64,000 nt of DNA from Apteryx mantelli (GCF_036417845.1 NC_089978.1:128184183-128248182); one strand, 5' to 3'; positions 50,601 to 61,857 are shown, counted from the first letter of the stretch. Notes: a model not told the origin generated them from the letters alone. Made by a program: numbers and translations.

Positions 50601-50636
50601 TGCAACCACTGTCAAGGAGAGCTGATAGCCCTTTAA
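44630..50636 (+). CDS. BLZF1: BLZF1 / golgin-45, complete coding sequence in six exons
   Basis: BLZF1 (golgin-45, JEM-1) is a coiled-coil Golgi matrix protein. The family binds GRASP55 through its C-terminus and Rab2 through its coiled coil, and is needed for Golgi structure and protein transport. Exons 44630-44648, 45798-46234, 46943-47142, 48649-48777, 49390-49609 and 50451-50636 join in frame through GT-AG introns and give 396 residues, close to the 400 of the human protein. The start lies in a strong context (gaaaATGg). A low-complexity N-terminal part (His-rich near TTNHHIHHSPHKK) is followed by a long coiled coil from about residue 127 to 275, and then the tail FNCCNHCQGELIAL (383-396), which holds C385, C386, H388 and C389 and the PDZ-binding end. 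The match to human golgin-45 is extensive, from memory. Confidence 0.97.
45798..46234 (+). CDS. BLZF1: BLZF1 coding exon 2
   Basis: 437 bases from acceptor attttag to donor GAG|gtaaga, phase 1 in and phase 0 out. It encodes residues 7-152: VDYASSPIRGPGDGMETEQ, the His-rich stretch, KTASSLSPGVLQLGKIHADK and the first coiled-coil part ELKNAVEKLKNSEKRLLQDK. Confidence 0.96.
46943..47142 (+). CDS. BLZF1: BLZF1 coding exon 3 (coiled coil)
   Basis: 200 bases, acceptor ttccag, donor CAG|gtattt, leaving in phase 2. It encodes VNRELKKLLVASVGDDLQYH through MSIQCDVWRSKFLAS (153-218), heptad-like coiled coil. Confidence 0.96.
48148..48179. repeat. 16-bp perfect tandem duplication
   Basis: TATCTAGAGCATATAC occurs twice in direct succession, followed by a partial third copy (CATCTAG), in the BLZF1 intron before coding exon 4. 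The unit is too short for a mobile element. Confidence 0.85.
48649..48777 (+). CDS. BLZF1: BLZF1 coding exon 4 (coiled coil)
   Basis: 129 bases, acceptor ttgcag, donor AA|gtatga. It completes Arg219 and encodes VMADELTNTRAILQRQTRDA through RQEMIDTQ (220-261). Confidence 0.96.
49390..49609 (+). CDS. BLZF1: BLZF1 coding exon 5
   Basis: 220 bases, acceptor gcacag, donor ATG|gtaaaa. It completes Lys262 and encodes LLEELMVSLQWGRQQTYYP through STPAEKMAEM (263-335), the end of the coiled coil and a Ser/Thr-rich linker. Confidence 0.96.
50451..50636 (+). CDS. BLZF1: BLZF1 last coding exon (GRASP55-binding tail)
   Basis: Acceptor catccatag, stop TAA at 50634-50636. It encodes VLHVLDPVACTETSTEVSF through the tail NCCNHCQGELIAL. 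In the family the last residues insert into the GRASP55 PDZ groove, and cysteines of the tail contribute to a zinc-binding site at the interface. Confidence 0.96.
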   Translation: MLHVLDPVACTETSTEVSFSEASPSSFLSTKKSIGRFHPYTRYEDVTFNCCNHCQGELIAL

Positions 50637-51905
50637 AAACACATTCAATGCAGCTGCCCCTGCACTCTTTCTGAAGACTTACACTAACTGCTATTCAGCA
50701 GGCTTCCCTTTCTCCTATTTCTTTCTATAAAGGGTGGGTTTAGCATTGGAAATGATGCAGTGTCTGCTTCTCTACCTCTTGAGGTTAGGGGCCAACAGGA
50801 CTTCTCTAGTCTGTGGGATACTTCTACTACTTTTAAGGCTGGAAAGCTACTTATTTCCATCTACAAATGCAAGACCAGAAATGTTATGCCAGTCCAATTT
50901 GTAGAGCATAGAGATGCCCTTGACTATTTAAGATTTATAGTCATATTAGAAAATCTTAATGAACTTCTGTTCAGAGGGAGACAAAAACATAACTATACCA
51001 AAGTAAATGAAATGCTAAAAGGTTATATTTAAAAAAAAAAATCAAAAGACAATGGAATACAGGGTCAGCTCCATGCTTTCTTTTTTTTTTAATCTTTTCT
51101 AAGGTGACAGGCTGTCTTCAATTCTATGTTCAGCCTGTTAAATTTAGTAATAAAAAGGAGTGTGTGCAATGAGCTTTCATAACTGTAAGTTCTGAAAGTA
51201 AAAGCATATTCAGTGTTGCAATCCTCCTGACAAGAAGCAGAGAGAGCTTGAATGAACTCTAGCTATAATATATAAATAGAAACTAGTTTTAAATGGATTC
51301 TTGAAGACTGTGGGGATTTGGGTAAAGCTAGAACAAGGGTTTGTCCATGTATTTTGGCTTCCAGATTCAAGCTGTGGCATAGCTGATCCTCAGCAAAGAC
51401 TGATGCACATCCTTTAGTGCATAGCGTTGAAACCTAAACTAGCTTTAGAGGTCAGCCCTTGCCCAGAGTCTTCCTGGATGTTATGGAAGGTTGAAGATCA
51501 AGCACTAAGTTTGCACAAGTAGTGATAAACATATGTATTTTTTTACTCATCTGGCTTTATTATCTTGATGATGCAGGTTCAAAGTGATATACTAGCAGAC
51601 AGTCTACTAAATCCAAAGTAGTCTATTTTTAAGTTGTAAAGTGATAAATAAAGAGAGGAAAGTTAGGACACTGCAAATATGTATTTTAATTTTTTCTCAA
51701 ATTTTCACTCCCAAGTTTATCATATGCAGCTGGTAGCTGTCTAGTATGGGGAAAGGGTTTCTAAAACAGTTACTGTTAAACAGTTTTTCTTTAAATCTCA
51801 TACCATGATCAGAGTACGTAAGTTACAAGTTCTTGCTATTTGTGACCATGCTTTGGTTTGTATGAAGCAGACTTTACAATAAACTGTCTTTGCATATGTT
51901 CAAGT
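50637..51905 (+). other. BLZF1: BLZF1 3' untranslated region
   Basis: Follows the BLZF1 stop codon. AT-rich, and open for 90 codons at 50760-51032 without similarity. The first convincing polyadenylation signals are AATAAA at about 51646 and 51878-51883. The end at about 51905 is an estimate. Confidence 0.65.
51878..51883 (+). terminator. BLZF1: Likely BLZF1 polyadenylation signal AATAAA
   Basis: Canonical AATAAA in tttacAATAAActgtctttg, followed by a T/G-rich stretch. A nearer AATAAA around 51646 is an alternative. Confidence 0.55.
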
Positions 51906-52524
51906 TACCATTTTGGACTTGATACAAGTGGGGTATTTTTGACTGTGTTCTCTGCAGCTTAAAGGAACTGTATGACATAAGAACTGTGACACTGTCCACT
52001 ATACTGATCTGAGGTAATGAACTGAGAAGCACTTTCTTTTCTTGCTTACTACCATTAGGGAGATGCTTTGAACCTTTGCAACTATTTCCCCTAGCAAGTG
52101 CTTGCTACACAAAAGAAGTAATTCAGCCGTTGGTGTCAGGGGAAAGTACAGGGGGAAGGCACTTAACTAGTAGCATGTTATTTGTGTTTCTCATAACTAG
52201 CCTAACTTGCTGTTAACTCAGCGCATCCATGCCCTTTTACCTGTGCTGGTAAAAGGTGCAACCTGGCGCCCTCAGTGAAACAGCAGTACCCTCTGGAACA
52301 CATCTAAAACCATCTTCAAAATAGTAGGAGAAAAATACAAATGGCAAACTTGTCTTGTCCCCACTATAGTTCCTTCTGTCATTTTTTTCATGTTCAGAGC
52401 TAAAGACCACTTACATCCTGGATAGGGTTCAAGGCCTTTTTCCTGTAATTATCATAAAGACAATGTCAGATCACAGTGAGCTATAAGGAAATACGTCAGG
52501 GACATAGACACAGCTGGACAGAAT
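51906..52524. other. Gap between the convergent 3' ends of BLZF1 and CCDC181
   Basis: About 0.6 kb without a recognisable gene or repeat. It could be partly transcribed from either side. Confidence 0.6.
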
Positions 52525-53316
52525 GTTCCTCATCTTGCAAAAACTTTATTACTTTCTTTGTTAGTGATCTCAGCCTGTTCTCTGGTCGGAGTTCACAATT
52601 ATTTGAGTAAAGTGATGTAGTTATTAAAATGATTTAGCAAACATAGAAATACATACCAATATCAAGGAAGCTGGATTACTTGTAAGGGTTCTAATTCATG
52701 CTGAATATCATCTTTAATTGCACAGAGTAGGAACTACTGAATAGGGATGTGTCAGTCTGGCTCACAGAAGTATGTTTCAAAAACTGTTGCAAGTTTGTGT
52801 ACCTGATAGCCTTCTGTGACCCCCTATCCTGGAACTAAAATATTCCACTGGTTGAGCAACAAAGTAACAGCTAGTCTACAGATCAATAGAAAATGGTATC
52901 TCAAAGATTCAGGAAACAGCATATTCCAACAACAGGAAGTATTGTGCAGTTTTCACAAGCAGCAGCAACCAGCAATATTAATCCAGCAAAAATTCAACAC
53001 AACATAAGAGCCTGCGTATGGTGGAGTTTGGTATAAAGTGCTTTTTAAAGACAGGAATTAGTATTGGCCACCCTTGCATATAGATCTTGCTCATTTAGAT
53101 TTGGTCAAACCAAGACTATCCCTGAGTTATACATAAAAGCAGGCTTTTCAACAAAAAATACAAATAAATAGGTAGTATTTATTCATTGTCAGTGAAAAGA
53201 ATTATTAAACTTGCTTAAAAGCTTTAAAACACCACAAAAGGTCAGTAGCTATAAAGAGCAAAAGCTCAACCTGTAAGAAGCAAGTGAGCTGCCACAGAGA
53301 AGTCTTCTTCAAACCT
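52525..53316 (-). other. CCDC181: CCDC181 3' untranslated region
   Basis: Downstream of the CCDC181 stop on the minus strand. Two AATAAA signals are visible on that strand, at 53183-53178 and 52550-52545; the end is therefore uncertain. Confidence 0.55.
52545..52550 (-). terminator. CCDC181: Candidate CCDC181 distal polyadenylation signal
   Basis: TTTATT on the plus strand is AATAAA on the gene strand. A proximal signal at 53178-53183 is equally canonical, and I cannot rank them. Confidence 0.45.
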
Positions 53317-53479
53317 TCAGCTGTAATGGTCTGTGAAGCGAAAGGATTTAGGTTCTGAACTAATGCAGTGGATATTCTGCAACTGTTTTGCTCTTCTGGC
53401 TTCTAACCTAAGCTGCCTTACTCGCTCTTTAGCTGCTAGCTCTTCTGCTCGTTTTTCTTCTCTCTTTCTTTTTAGCCAT
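53317..53479 (-). CDS. CCDC181: CCDC181 last coding exon (motif copy 3 and C-terminus)
   Basis: Acceptor cctccacag; the first base completes Glu475; stop TGA at 53319-53317. Encodes WLKRKREEKRAEELAAKERV, RQLRLEARRAKQLQ and the family-typical end KSFRFTDHYS. Confidence 0.96.
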
Positions 53480-56400
53480 CTGTGGAGGAAAAAAAAACAG
53501 GACTAGAAATACTGACAATGAAAAACAAAAGTTTTATCTCACCCATTCAAAGGACACCAGTCCCCATTTAACTAATGACCCAACCAGATGACTTGAGTCA
53601 CCCTGTCCTGCAGGATACAGTTTATGCGTTAAGGCTGAGCCAGTCTAAGAGCCTGCCACTCCCAAACATGGGAGGCCCTGCTTTTCCATCCCAGTACTCC
53701 TGGTTCTGCACCCACCTTTCCCTTCCCCTTATGTTGACCTAATTCGACCCACAGACTCGAGAAAAAAAAAACCCCAAAACAAAAAAAACCAACCCATGTT
53801 GTCAGGTTAGTTTTCTGCATGTTTAATGAACTGAACCAGCACAACTCTTCTCCAGAACTGAAAAAGGGATAGAAAAGGAGCTCCCTTTTTTAGCCAAGCA
53901 AACCATTAGGTCAGCTCAAGCCTTGAAAAGTAATTTCACAACAGTGGATAGACAACACCAAGGAACTGATATACTTTTGCTAGGGTATAAGCTTACGAGG
54001 GTATATTCATGCAGGAAGTTAATAAGGACTTCAGCAGTAACGATGTACTGTGGATTATGATTATTTGTCTAAGCTGATAGACTACACAATATTCAAATAG
54101 TCTGGTTCCCTAGGAAATAAGAGTGACCCCTACTCACTCTTTAAAGGCTCTGTTGCATTCCTCTGTTCTTGGAAAAAAGGTCATGCTCTCCGCTTGGCGT
54201 CTCAAAAATTCTATCTGTTTTTCTTTTATGCGTTCTTGGTGCTTTTTTTTAAGCCATAACTTGAAGGCTTCTTCTGGATTCCTGCTCCTCTCCTATTTAA
54301 ATAAAAGACATACATACACAAGACTTACCATTAAGTGACCTTTATATTAATAATTTTTTGAACTTCCCTGACCTCTCCAATCCACAACTGGGAAACATGC
54401 TTTATAAGCAAACTAGAGCATATGCTAGTTTATCATGAAATATATATGTGAGCAAGCATTCAAAGCAGTATTTTGAAAAAATACTGAATTTAGTTTTTCG
54501 ATCCCATTGTGGCAAGATACAGGAACTTCAGAACAGAGCATCTGAACCTTAAGTGTTTGGTCAAGTCATGCACAACATTAACTTGCTTGCCAACCAGCTC
54601 TGATGGTAAGGAATACACTTCAAAGGGTTCCTCTGCTCATTGTTCACTCCAGGGCCCAATGAAGTTATTCTCCTACTGAAAGACAGCATCACTATGTCTT
54701 CTGCAAGCGATATTATAGCTACTAAGTTCATGTATATAGCTTGTATGACACAAGCCACCCTGCCAGGCAGAACAACCCTCAACATGAAAGTCAATCTAGC
54801 TCTTCAGTGGAAACAACATATAACAAAAAATATTTCCCATCAGTGTGAATTTTCATATGCTTTTCTAAGCACATGGGCTAAGAATTTGATTTTTTCTATT
54901 TAACCAGAGCACTATAAATCCCACTTCTACATTTGAGAGCTCTTACTTTGCTGTTCAAGTCTTCTAGCTCCTTTGCACGCTGAATTCGCTTTTGTTCTTG
55001 CACTTGTTCTTTCTTCTTCTGCAACCAAGCTCTAAAAACCATCTCGTTCTCTCTTTTCTTCTGTTCTTCTTGTTCTCTTTTTCGTTCTTCTTCCTTGCAT
55101 GAAATAGAGAGTGAATAAAAATCTTATTTTTTTAAATAATCCTCTTAATATGCAAAGGCCTTCATTGTCACAATGGACAATAAGCAAGTTGTTTGAATTT
55201 TATATCTGACACATACAAAAATGCTAGTGAAACAGGAATACTCAAAGACTGCATCAAGTTGATACTATCTTTAGGAAAAAGCTGGCCTGAGCACTTCCCT
55301 AGTTCAGGCCACAGTCAGATGCTTTCAGTCTGACCCCCTTTTTGTGATTACCTCCATTTCCATGATTCATCTCACCTCACAGACATTTCAGTAGAAACAG
55401 GTCAAGACTTTTAAAATAAGATCTGTCCAATAGCTCTGAATGGCTTAAAATCATTTTAAACTGACCCATTTTAAAAACAAGAAGCATCACAGGCTTGCTA
55501 GACCGCTAAACCCTAAAGGACTTTTAACTTTCTATGGACTGCAGGCACTAGGTTATAAATAAGAAATTTTTCTGGACATGAAGTCGTAATGTATTTGATT
55601 AGGAAGGCACTATAGCTTAACACTTTTCTCAGGTTTACAAAATGAATCTATTTTACAAAATTGAAAAAAACTTTTTGTAAGTATTATTAATTGCATTTTA
55701 ACTAATGACAAGTGTCTACCTATAGGAGAAAAGATTTCAAAAGATTCTTCAGACAGATATCAGGACATTTTTACCAGGTTTTGATTCTCTCTGGCACAAA
55801 AATTATAATCCCCATTAATTTCAACACTCAGAGAAATCTGCTTTTCCCTCAAATAGATGATGTTCCTCTCACCTACCTGCAACTTTCAGACTGCATCCTC
55901 CAAATTTACAATTTGTACTTTACTGGGGGGGGGGGGGGGGGGGAGCTAATAGTTTCCAATAATCCCAAGATATGTTCCCTGCCTAGGAAATCCATAATGT
56001 GTTATTAGTTCCCCTTCAAGAATGAAGAAATAAAGTAATACATTTTTACCTTTTTCGTAAGTTAGTCAACAGAGAAGGGGATGTAGCACACTATCAGGAT
56101 AATAACCTTCCCTTCCTCCACCATACTTCTTGTTACCTTAAATACATGGAGTATGGTGCCAAGAGATCTAGTCTTGTGTGTACAAACAACGCAAACTAGT
56201 AACTCTTAACATTTCATACTCCTTGTAAATGAGCTAAGTCTCAGCAAATTTTTCAAATAAAGCAGGCTTGACCTGCTTTCCTGGAGAGAAAGTAGCCTTT
56301 CAAGCTCTTTAGCTTATGTTTAAAACAACTAACTGGAATCCCAGAGAAGCGCGAATGGTTTGTGTAGAATCCGAACTGCCTATCCTGTCTTGAATGAATA

Positions 56401-59326
56401 TTCAAAAACAGAGTTTCCTGATGCAACCACTATTATGTTCATGTGGAACTTCTGAATTGATCAAAATCTTGCTTTTAAAAAACAAATAGGAAATCTTTAA
56501 TATTTTAAATATCAAAACAACTCACAACATACATATTAAGCTACCTTTTTGCAATGGTATGACCATAATGCAAAGAGAAGCAAAATGGCCACACTTTTTA
56601 AATTTCTTGTAAAGATTTCTGAAGCTCCTGTTATAGCTGTCACAGGCTGACTCTTCTATTAATCATTGTTTTTCTGAAGAAGACACTGGAGAAAAGAACT
56701 AAAATGTTTTGTTTTTTTTTTTTCCAGTAGTGCAATAGTATTAGATACTGGTTTGATTTTCCAAAATAGAGTATACATTTTTTCCTTTAAATTACTGACC
56801 TGTGTAGACACAAGAAGATTAACTATGGTACCTGGAATATTTTCTTCTTCCTCTCTGTGTAGTGCCCAGGTAAAACCAAGTAAGAAGAAAAAGCAGTATC
56901 CACAAAGGTGGAAAAAAAAAAAAAAGAAAAAAAAAAGACTTTGCAACAAACTAATTGGGAGAATTTACTACAACACTCATCCATGTAAAACCTTTCTATG
57001 AAAAGAAGTATCCAGTTACATTATCATTCAACATGACTTCACCTGCATGCATCTTGAACAACCAACAAGGCATGCCCCTTTTGAAGTTAGTCATATCTCC
57101 CATACATGTTGCACGCCCCCCGCCTTGTCCATAGCTCTCACAGTCACTCCTGTGTAAAATCTTAATCTATGTCTGAACACTCTCCCATACAAGAATTACC
57201 TATTGCATACTTTAGCAGCAGCCAAATGCACACCTGCATTACTGTGGTCAATGCTAACTTTCTGCATTGCAGTGTAATCAGTAGAGGTGTGATATCATGT
57301 ACTTAACTAGGTTTCTGTAAACAGTGGGCCCATAATGGAACTTACATAGTGAGTCAATAAGCAAAAGCAGTAAGCACAATATGGCAGAAGAAGGCATATT
57401 TATGAAGGATATATTAAATACTTAATTTCTCCTGTGAGCAAGACACGACCCTGTGCCACTCTATTCCTTTTTAAGGAAAGGAGTTTTGAGAGATTCTGTA
57501 CAAACTTCAGAGAATTATTATTACTGCCTCTTTTACCATGGAAAGATGGAATAAATACATTGAACACGTGGCTCTGTGAAACAGAGAAGTGTGATGGTCA
57601 CTGGGATCTGCTCGATGCCTCTGTATCCTTACCTCTTTCCTCAGTTTCTCCTTCCTTTGTTCTAACTGCTTCCGCAGCTCTTTTTGCCTGGGAGAAAGAC
57701 AGTAAGTGGAACTTCTCACAGGCATATTTGCAGACTGCGCTCTCTGTGGAGTCTTCTGTTTTCCCAGACTTCTTGCAGCATTGATGGCAGAATTTGGACG
57801 ACACTTAGGGTTAGATGGAGGCTTAGGGAAATACACACACTCTTCTTCAGCAGGAGAGAAAGAATGTACTCCTGCTTTTACTAGAGATGCGTCCTTCATT
57901 TGAGACACAGTGCCACAAGAACTGTAGGGTGAAGATTTGGGAGAAATACGTTGAGTTTCAATATCAGTGAAGGAAACACTAATTGGGGGCAAAAAGCCCT
58001 GGCTTTCAATATCACATAAACTCAAGAGTTCAAACTTTCCATCTTTTTCCACTAGGATCTTCCCATCCTTCTGTTCCTCATCCTTGTCAGTATCTGGTGA
58101 AAGTGATGTGCTTTCCTGTCCCATTTCATTAGAAATATGCAACTGAGATAGCCTATTTGTAACATCATCTCCTTCTGCAAGATCAGCTTTATAAACATCA
58201 GCATCTTCTAAAGGAGGAACTTCAAGATCTACCAACATATCCTTAAATTTTAATTTCCGTTCTCTATTCTCATCCACAGGAGCCTGATTCTCCAGCAGTT
58301 TGTTGGCTTCTTCAATCTTTTCCAAGATGTAGCGCTTTATTTCTTCCTCCTCTTCCTCATCTAGTTCCTTTTTGCTTTCCAGCTTGGACTCCTGGATAGA
58401 GCATTCACTATCGGTGTCAGATACATGGTCCCCTTTTTTAACATCAGACCTGGATACCAAATGTTCTTCATTGGGCTGACTCACTTTCACATCTACATTT
58501 GCCTCAGAAAGCTGATCTATATTTTCTTCTCTTTCCTCACTGTCTTCCCCTTCCTCAAAGTCCTCCAAGACTTTATCAATTATTGCATCAATATCCTTTG
58601 CATTTTGTTCAGGATTCTAAAAAAAATAAAAATAACTCTCTCAGTCTATTCTCCCAACAAATAACAGCATCAGAGAAATAGACAGGAAAGCGCAAGAGAG
58701 AGAGAGAAGAGCAATACTGATTACACTAATCCTAAGACAGGCTATCAAATATAGTTAATATCACAACCAAAAGCTTTTTTGGCACTAACAACTCTTTTGC
58801 AGTTTCCCCATATTCCCATCTACACAAAGTTTAACAAACCATGGCCTGAGCAGTAAAGTGATCTGTGACAACAAAAAAACAGAGTACTGTGAGTTGCACA
58901 AACACTTAAAGGAACCTGCAGTAGAAGCGGAAGTATTTTTGAACCAAATATATTCTTTCCAATGAACACTGAATTTTCTGATTTAAGACAATCATAACCA
59001 AAATAACCTGTTCAATGAACTATTTTTCACTATAATTCCAAATAACCCTCCTTGTCCAAATTCAGTGACTGTACATATGCATTTCAAACCACATTTCAAA
59101 TCACATCATTGAATTCTGTGCTTACAATTCTAAATATCATTCTTTTATTCTTCTAAATAAAATAATTAGCATTTAATTTAAAAAATACCTCTCTTTCACC
59201 AAGGTTTTCTTTTTCTTCTTCATTAATTAGCCATTCAAGGTCTTTTTCAAAGTCATCCTCATACTCTATGCTTTCTGTTATATCATCCATGTCTGCTGGA
59301 TCGCCTTGGTCTTCCTTTTCACTCAT
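53317..59326 (-). CDS. CCDC181: CCDC181, complete coding sequence in five exons
   Basis: CCDC181 (human C1orf114) is a microtubule-associated coiled-coil protein of motile cilia and the sperm flagellum, reported to interact with HOOK1. Minus-strand exons 59326-59189, 58616-57633, 55093-54947, 54292-54138 and 53479-53317 splice in frame (all GT-AG) to 528 residues, against 509 in human. The N-terminus keeps YEDDFEKDLEWLIN. The long third exon is acidic and disordered (ERKLKFKDMLVDLEVPPLED, KDGKFELLSL, SQGFLPPIS) and ends in TYCLSPRQKELRKQLEQ. The C-terminal half is highly charged coiled coil with three F-x-x-W-L-x-K motifs at residues 394, 433 and 473, and it ends in KSFRFTDHYS. The start codon has A at -3. 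The call rests on family similarity from memory. Confidence 0.96.
54138..54292 (-). CDS. CCDC181: CCDC181 coding exon (coiled coil, motif copy 2)
   Basis: 155 bases, acceptor tttaaatag, donor AGA|gtgagt, leaving in phase 2. Residues 424-474: ERSRNPEEAFKLWLKKKHQE through MTFFPRTEECNRAFK. Confidence 0.95.
54947..55093 (-). CDS. CCDC181: CCDC181 coding exon (coiled coil, motif copy 1)
   Basis: 147 bases, phase 0 on both sides, acceptor tgcaag, donor AAA|gtaaga. Residues 375-423: EEERKREQEEQKKRENEMVF then RAWLQKKKEQVQEQKRIQRA and KELEDLNSK. It has no long ATG-initiated frame. Confidence 0.95.
55925..55943. repeat. Homopolymer run, 19 G
   Basis: An uninterrupted G19 on the plus strand, which is C19 in the CCDC181 transcript. 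It could form a G-quadruplex in DNA and is a likely place for sequencing-length error. Confidence 0.9.
56910..56938. repeat. Interrupted poly-A tract
   Basis: A-runs broken by single G in a CCDC181 intron. No retroposon body is recognisable upstream. Confidence 0.8.
57633..58616 (-). CDS. CCDC181: CCDC181 large acidic coding exon
   Basis: 984 bases (328 codons), phase 0 on both sides, acceptor ttttttag, donor GAG|gtaagg. Residues 47-374. It starts NPEQNAKDIDAIIDKVLEDF, ahead of the first ATG in the frame, so a scan for ATG-initiated frames misses its first 16 codons and runs past its donor. Rich in Asp, Glu, Ser and Lys, and probably disordered. Confidence 0.96.
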
Positions 59327-59349
59327 TTTGGTGATGTCTTAAAGTAATA
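59189..59349 (-). CDS. CCDC181: CCDC181 exon with start codon
   Basis: Acceptor ttttgtag, 23 untranslated bases, ATG at 59326-59324, donor GAG|gtattt. The coding part (59326-59189) gives 46 residues including MSEKEDQGDPADMDD and EYEDDFEKDLEWLINEEE. Confidence 0.95.
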
Positions 59350-59569
59350 CTACAAAAGGAGAAAAAGGCCTATTTTAAGACACTAGCAACACAAAAATAG
59401 AACATTGGTATCTCTCACAGCACCCACATAAAACCTGTGGGCAATATCAATACTATTATTTAGATAATGCCACAGCACCTCAGAATTAAGGCTCATAAAT
59501 GGTTTATAAACATGAATGATTTTTGCCCTTCCAGCTCCAGCTACTAAGTGGAGATTTGAGACAAAGCAA

Positions 59570-59660
59570 ACTCAGGTCACTTAATGTCTTGCAGGAAATC
59601 TTTGGCAAAGCTAAGACTAGAACTCATGATCTCATGACTTGTAGTCCCATGCTTCACTAA
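59570..59660 (+). repeat. MIR-like SINE tail fossil
   Basis: AGGTCACTTAATGTCTTGCA, then CTAAGACTAGAACTCATGAT and CTTGTAGTCCCATGCTTCAC follow the MIR 3' part (AAGTCACACAGC, GGATTTGAACCCAGGTCT, CTCCAAAGCCCATGCTCT) in order. Confidence 0.5.
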
Positions 59661-61857
59661 AGAGATGATTCTTTTCTGTTTATTAGAAGTACTAAGAGCT
59701 TCCACTGCTCTCAGCCCTGTTTTACATTGTTGCTTTATGTCTGTCTGGCCCACCTTCCTTTAAACAAATGTTAACTTGTTTAAAGTCATATTACAAAGTT
59801 GTGGGATGCATAAACCCTGGAAGATCCCTGCCATTGCTTACGATACATCAAATTAGGAGAAAGTTTCCCATAAGGACATATTAAAATGAGAAGACATTCA
59901 TTAGACTCGTGACACAAACACTCTGCTAGAGTCACTGAACATTTACAAGCAGCTATCTTTCAAACCATATCACTTCCACTAATATTAGGGGAAAAAAGGT
60001 CACATGGAAACCAATTAAGACTGCTGGAAAAAGGATTCAGTTTTAGTTTGAATTTCCAAAGAGGACAACAGTGGGAAATACTCAACAACCGGTTAATCAG
60101 GCTGGATATAGTCATATCCATGACAGAACTGAAGAAGAGTCACTATAAAAAACTGAATCTTTTAAGCAATCTTTGGACTGGCTAGCACACAGGTGCCAAT
60201 AGCTCCTAAAGAACTGCTTAAATGCCAGTGCCTGGAGATCCAGGCTGACTGCCTGACATACCACCCTCTGCCCAGCTCACTCAATTGAAGACATCTACCT
60301 GCATCTAAAGGCAAGAAAGGGTTAAAGACATGTGGAGATACACAGACTAGATAGCTGATTCTGCTCTTTTTACAGCTTTACCACACATCATTCCTTCCCT
60401 AATTTGTTCATCACTGTTTACAAAAGCAGGAAATGTTGATTATTCAAAAGTTCCTCTTCTCTTTGTACCTTCTGCTGCATGCTGGAATTTGCCACCTCTA
60501 AGTGTCTCTCTTACAGGATAAATCTGTCTCATTTACAATATACTAAAAGATCACTCTACGAGCATCAGCATATGGCAACCTAATATGGGATCTAAGAATT
60601 AGCTCTGACCCAGGATGTCCCTGCAACAGCAAGATGGCTATTGCTCCTTATGTCCTCACTGTCTGATCCACCCTGCCATTTCAGACAAGTCAGGTGGCAC
60701 CTGGACTTCCCAGCTGTCAAAGCATTTTGCAGCTGTGGCCCTAAACAATGACTTCCATTCTGTCTTGAAGATGCTGCTTATATTACTTCAAGCTTTTGTT
60801 TTACATTCTGATGAGCACCTTTGAGTTCTTCATTATTTATTCACGTGAACATCTGCTCACAGCCCTGTCTCTTAAGACCCTGTATTCCATGCTTGACAAG
60901 AATGTTGCCCTTTTTGACTTCAAAATTTAGCCAAATGTTAGTTAAGAGGAAAGAATGGTAATAAACCTGGTAATAAACTTTGATGCAAGCTTGTTTATAC
61001 AAAAGTTTACACAAACTTTATAAAAATTCCTCTTTTTCCTTCATCCCTATTTTGTTCAAGGAAAGCAGGCAATTTTTCCTCCTAAATTTCAGCTTCCTTT
61101 TAGCCACCACTTACCACAGTAATCATTTGTTCACACTAGGTTTCTCTCAGGCTAAATTTCCGGAGTTTATTCAGACTGTTGTCTTGGCTTTCTACCTCAT
61201 TTCTACTTCCATCACTCTGTCATTCGACATCTAAACCTTTTTGCTTGGAAGTGCTCCTCTCTTCACAAATATCTATGGTTTGGGTGCTGGCACCTACCTA
61301 GGTTCTTAATAGAGATTACTCTGCTCCACCATATACTCAACACAAAAGAACTACTCCTCCTTACCTTACTTCTAATTATGAGAAGCGATTACATTCAGTG
61401 CCCTGCAAAGCTGAATTGGGCTCTTAACGAAACAGGTTCATACCAGTATGTGTCACTCAGCACAAATACTGAACACAATTCATTTATAATACATATAATA
61501 AAGGACAGCAGCATAAACCCAGTCTCTTCTGTTGTAACATTGGTTTCAGGACCTTGATCCAGAAGACTCTGAATCAGCTCCTATTCTATTCAAGTTCTTA
61601 AACAGTAAAATTAAAGTGCTTGAACTTTAATGGGAACCAAAGGTATTCAGGAAATCTAAAGTCTTCACTTTTACCTGCTAACATGTAAATTTTGGAGGCG
61701 GGGGAGGGAGAGGGGAGATGTATGCTGTAACTATGAATTCTTCTGCAAAGCTAGTAACACTTCCACTTGGTTATACCCATGCACAGGCTAGGCACAGTTA
61801 CTATAAAAAAACATGGACACTGTCATTGGCATTTACTACTTTGTCTCTTTGTACCAA

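Larger units (their letters stand above)
55094..57632 (-). other. CCDC181: CCDC181 intron between the acidic exon and motif-1 exon
   Basis: 2.5 kb intron. Contains a G19 run at 55925-55943 and A-rich tracts near 56.92 kb. No further coding exon is needed because both flanking exons are phase 0 and join as in the known protein. Confidence 0.75.

Noticed and set aside
57507-57632. Extension of the CCDC181 open frame beyond 57633 (RIQRHRADPSD...)
   Set aside because: A consensus donor GAG|gtaagg at 57633 and the following in-frame exon EEERKREQ match the known protein, so the extension is intron.
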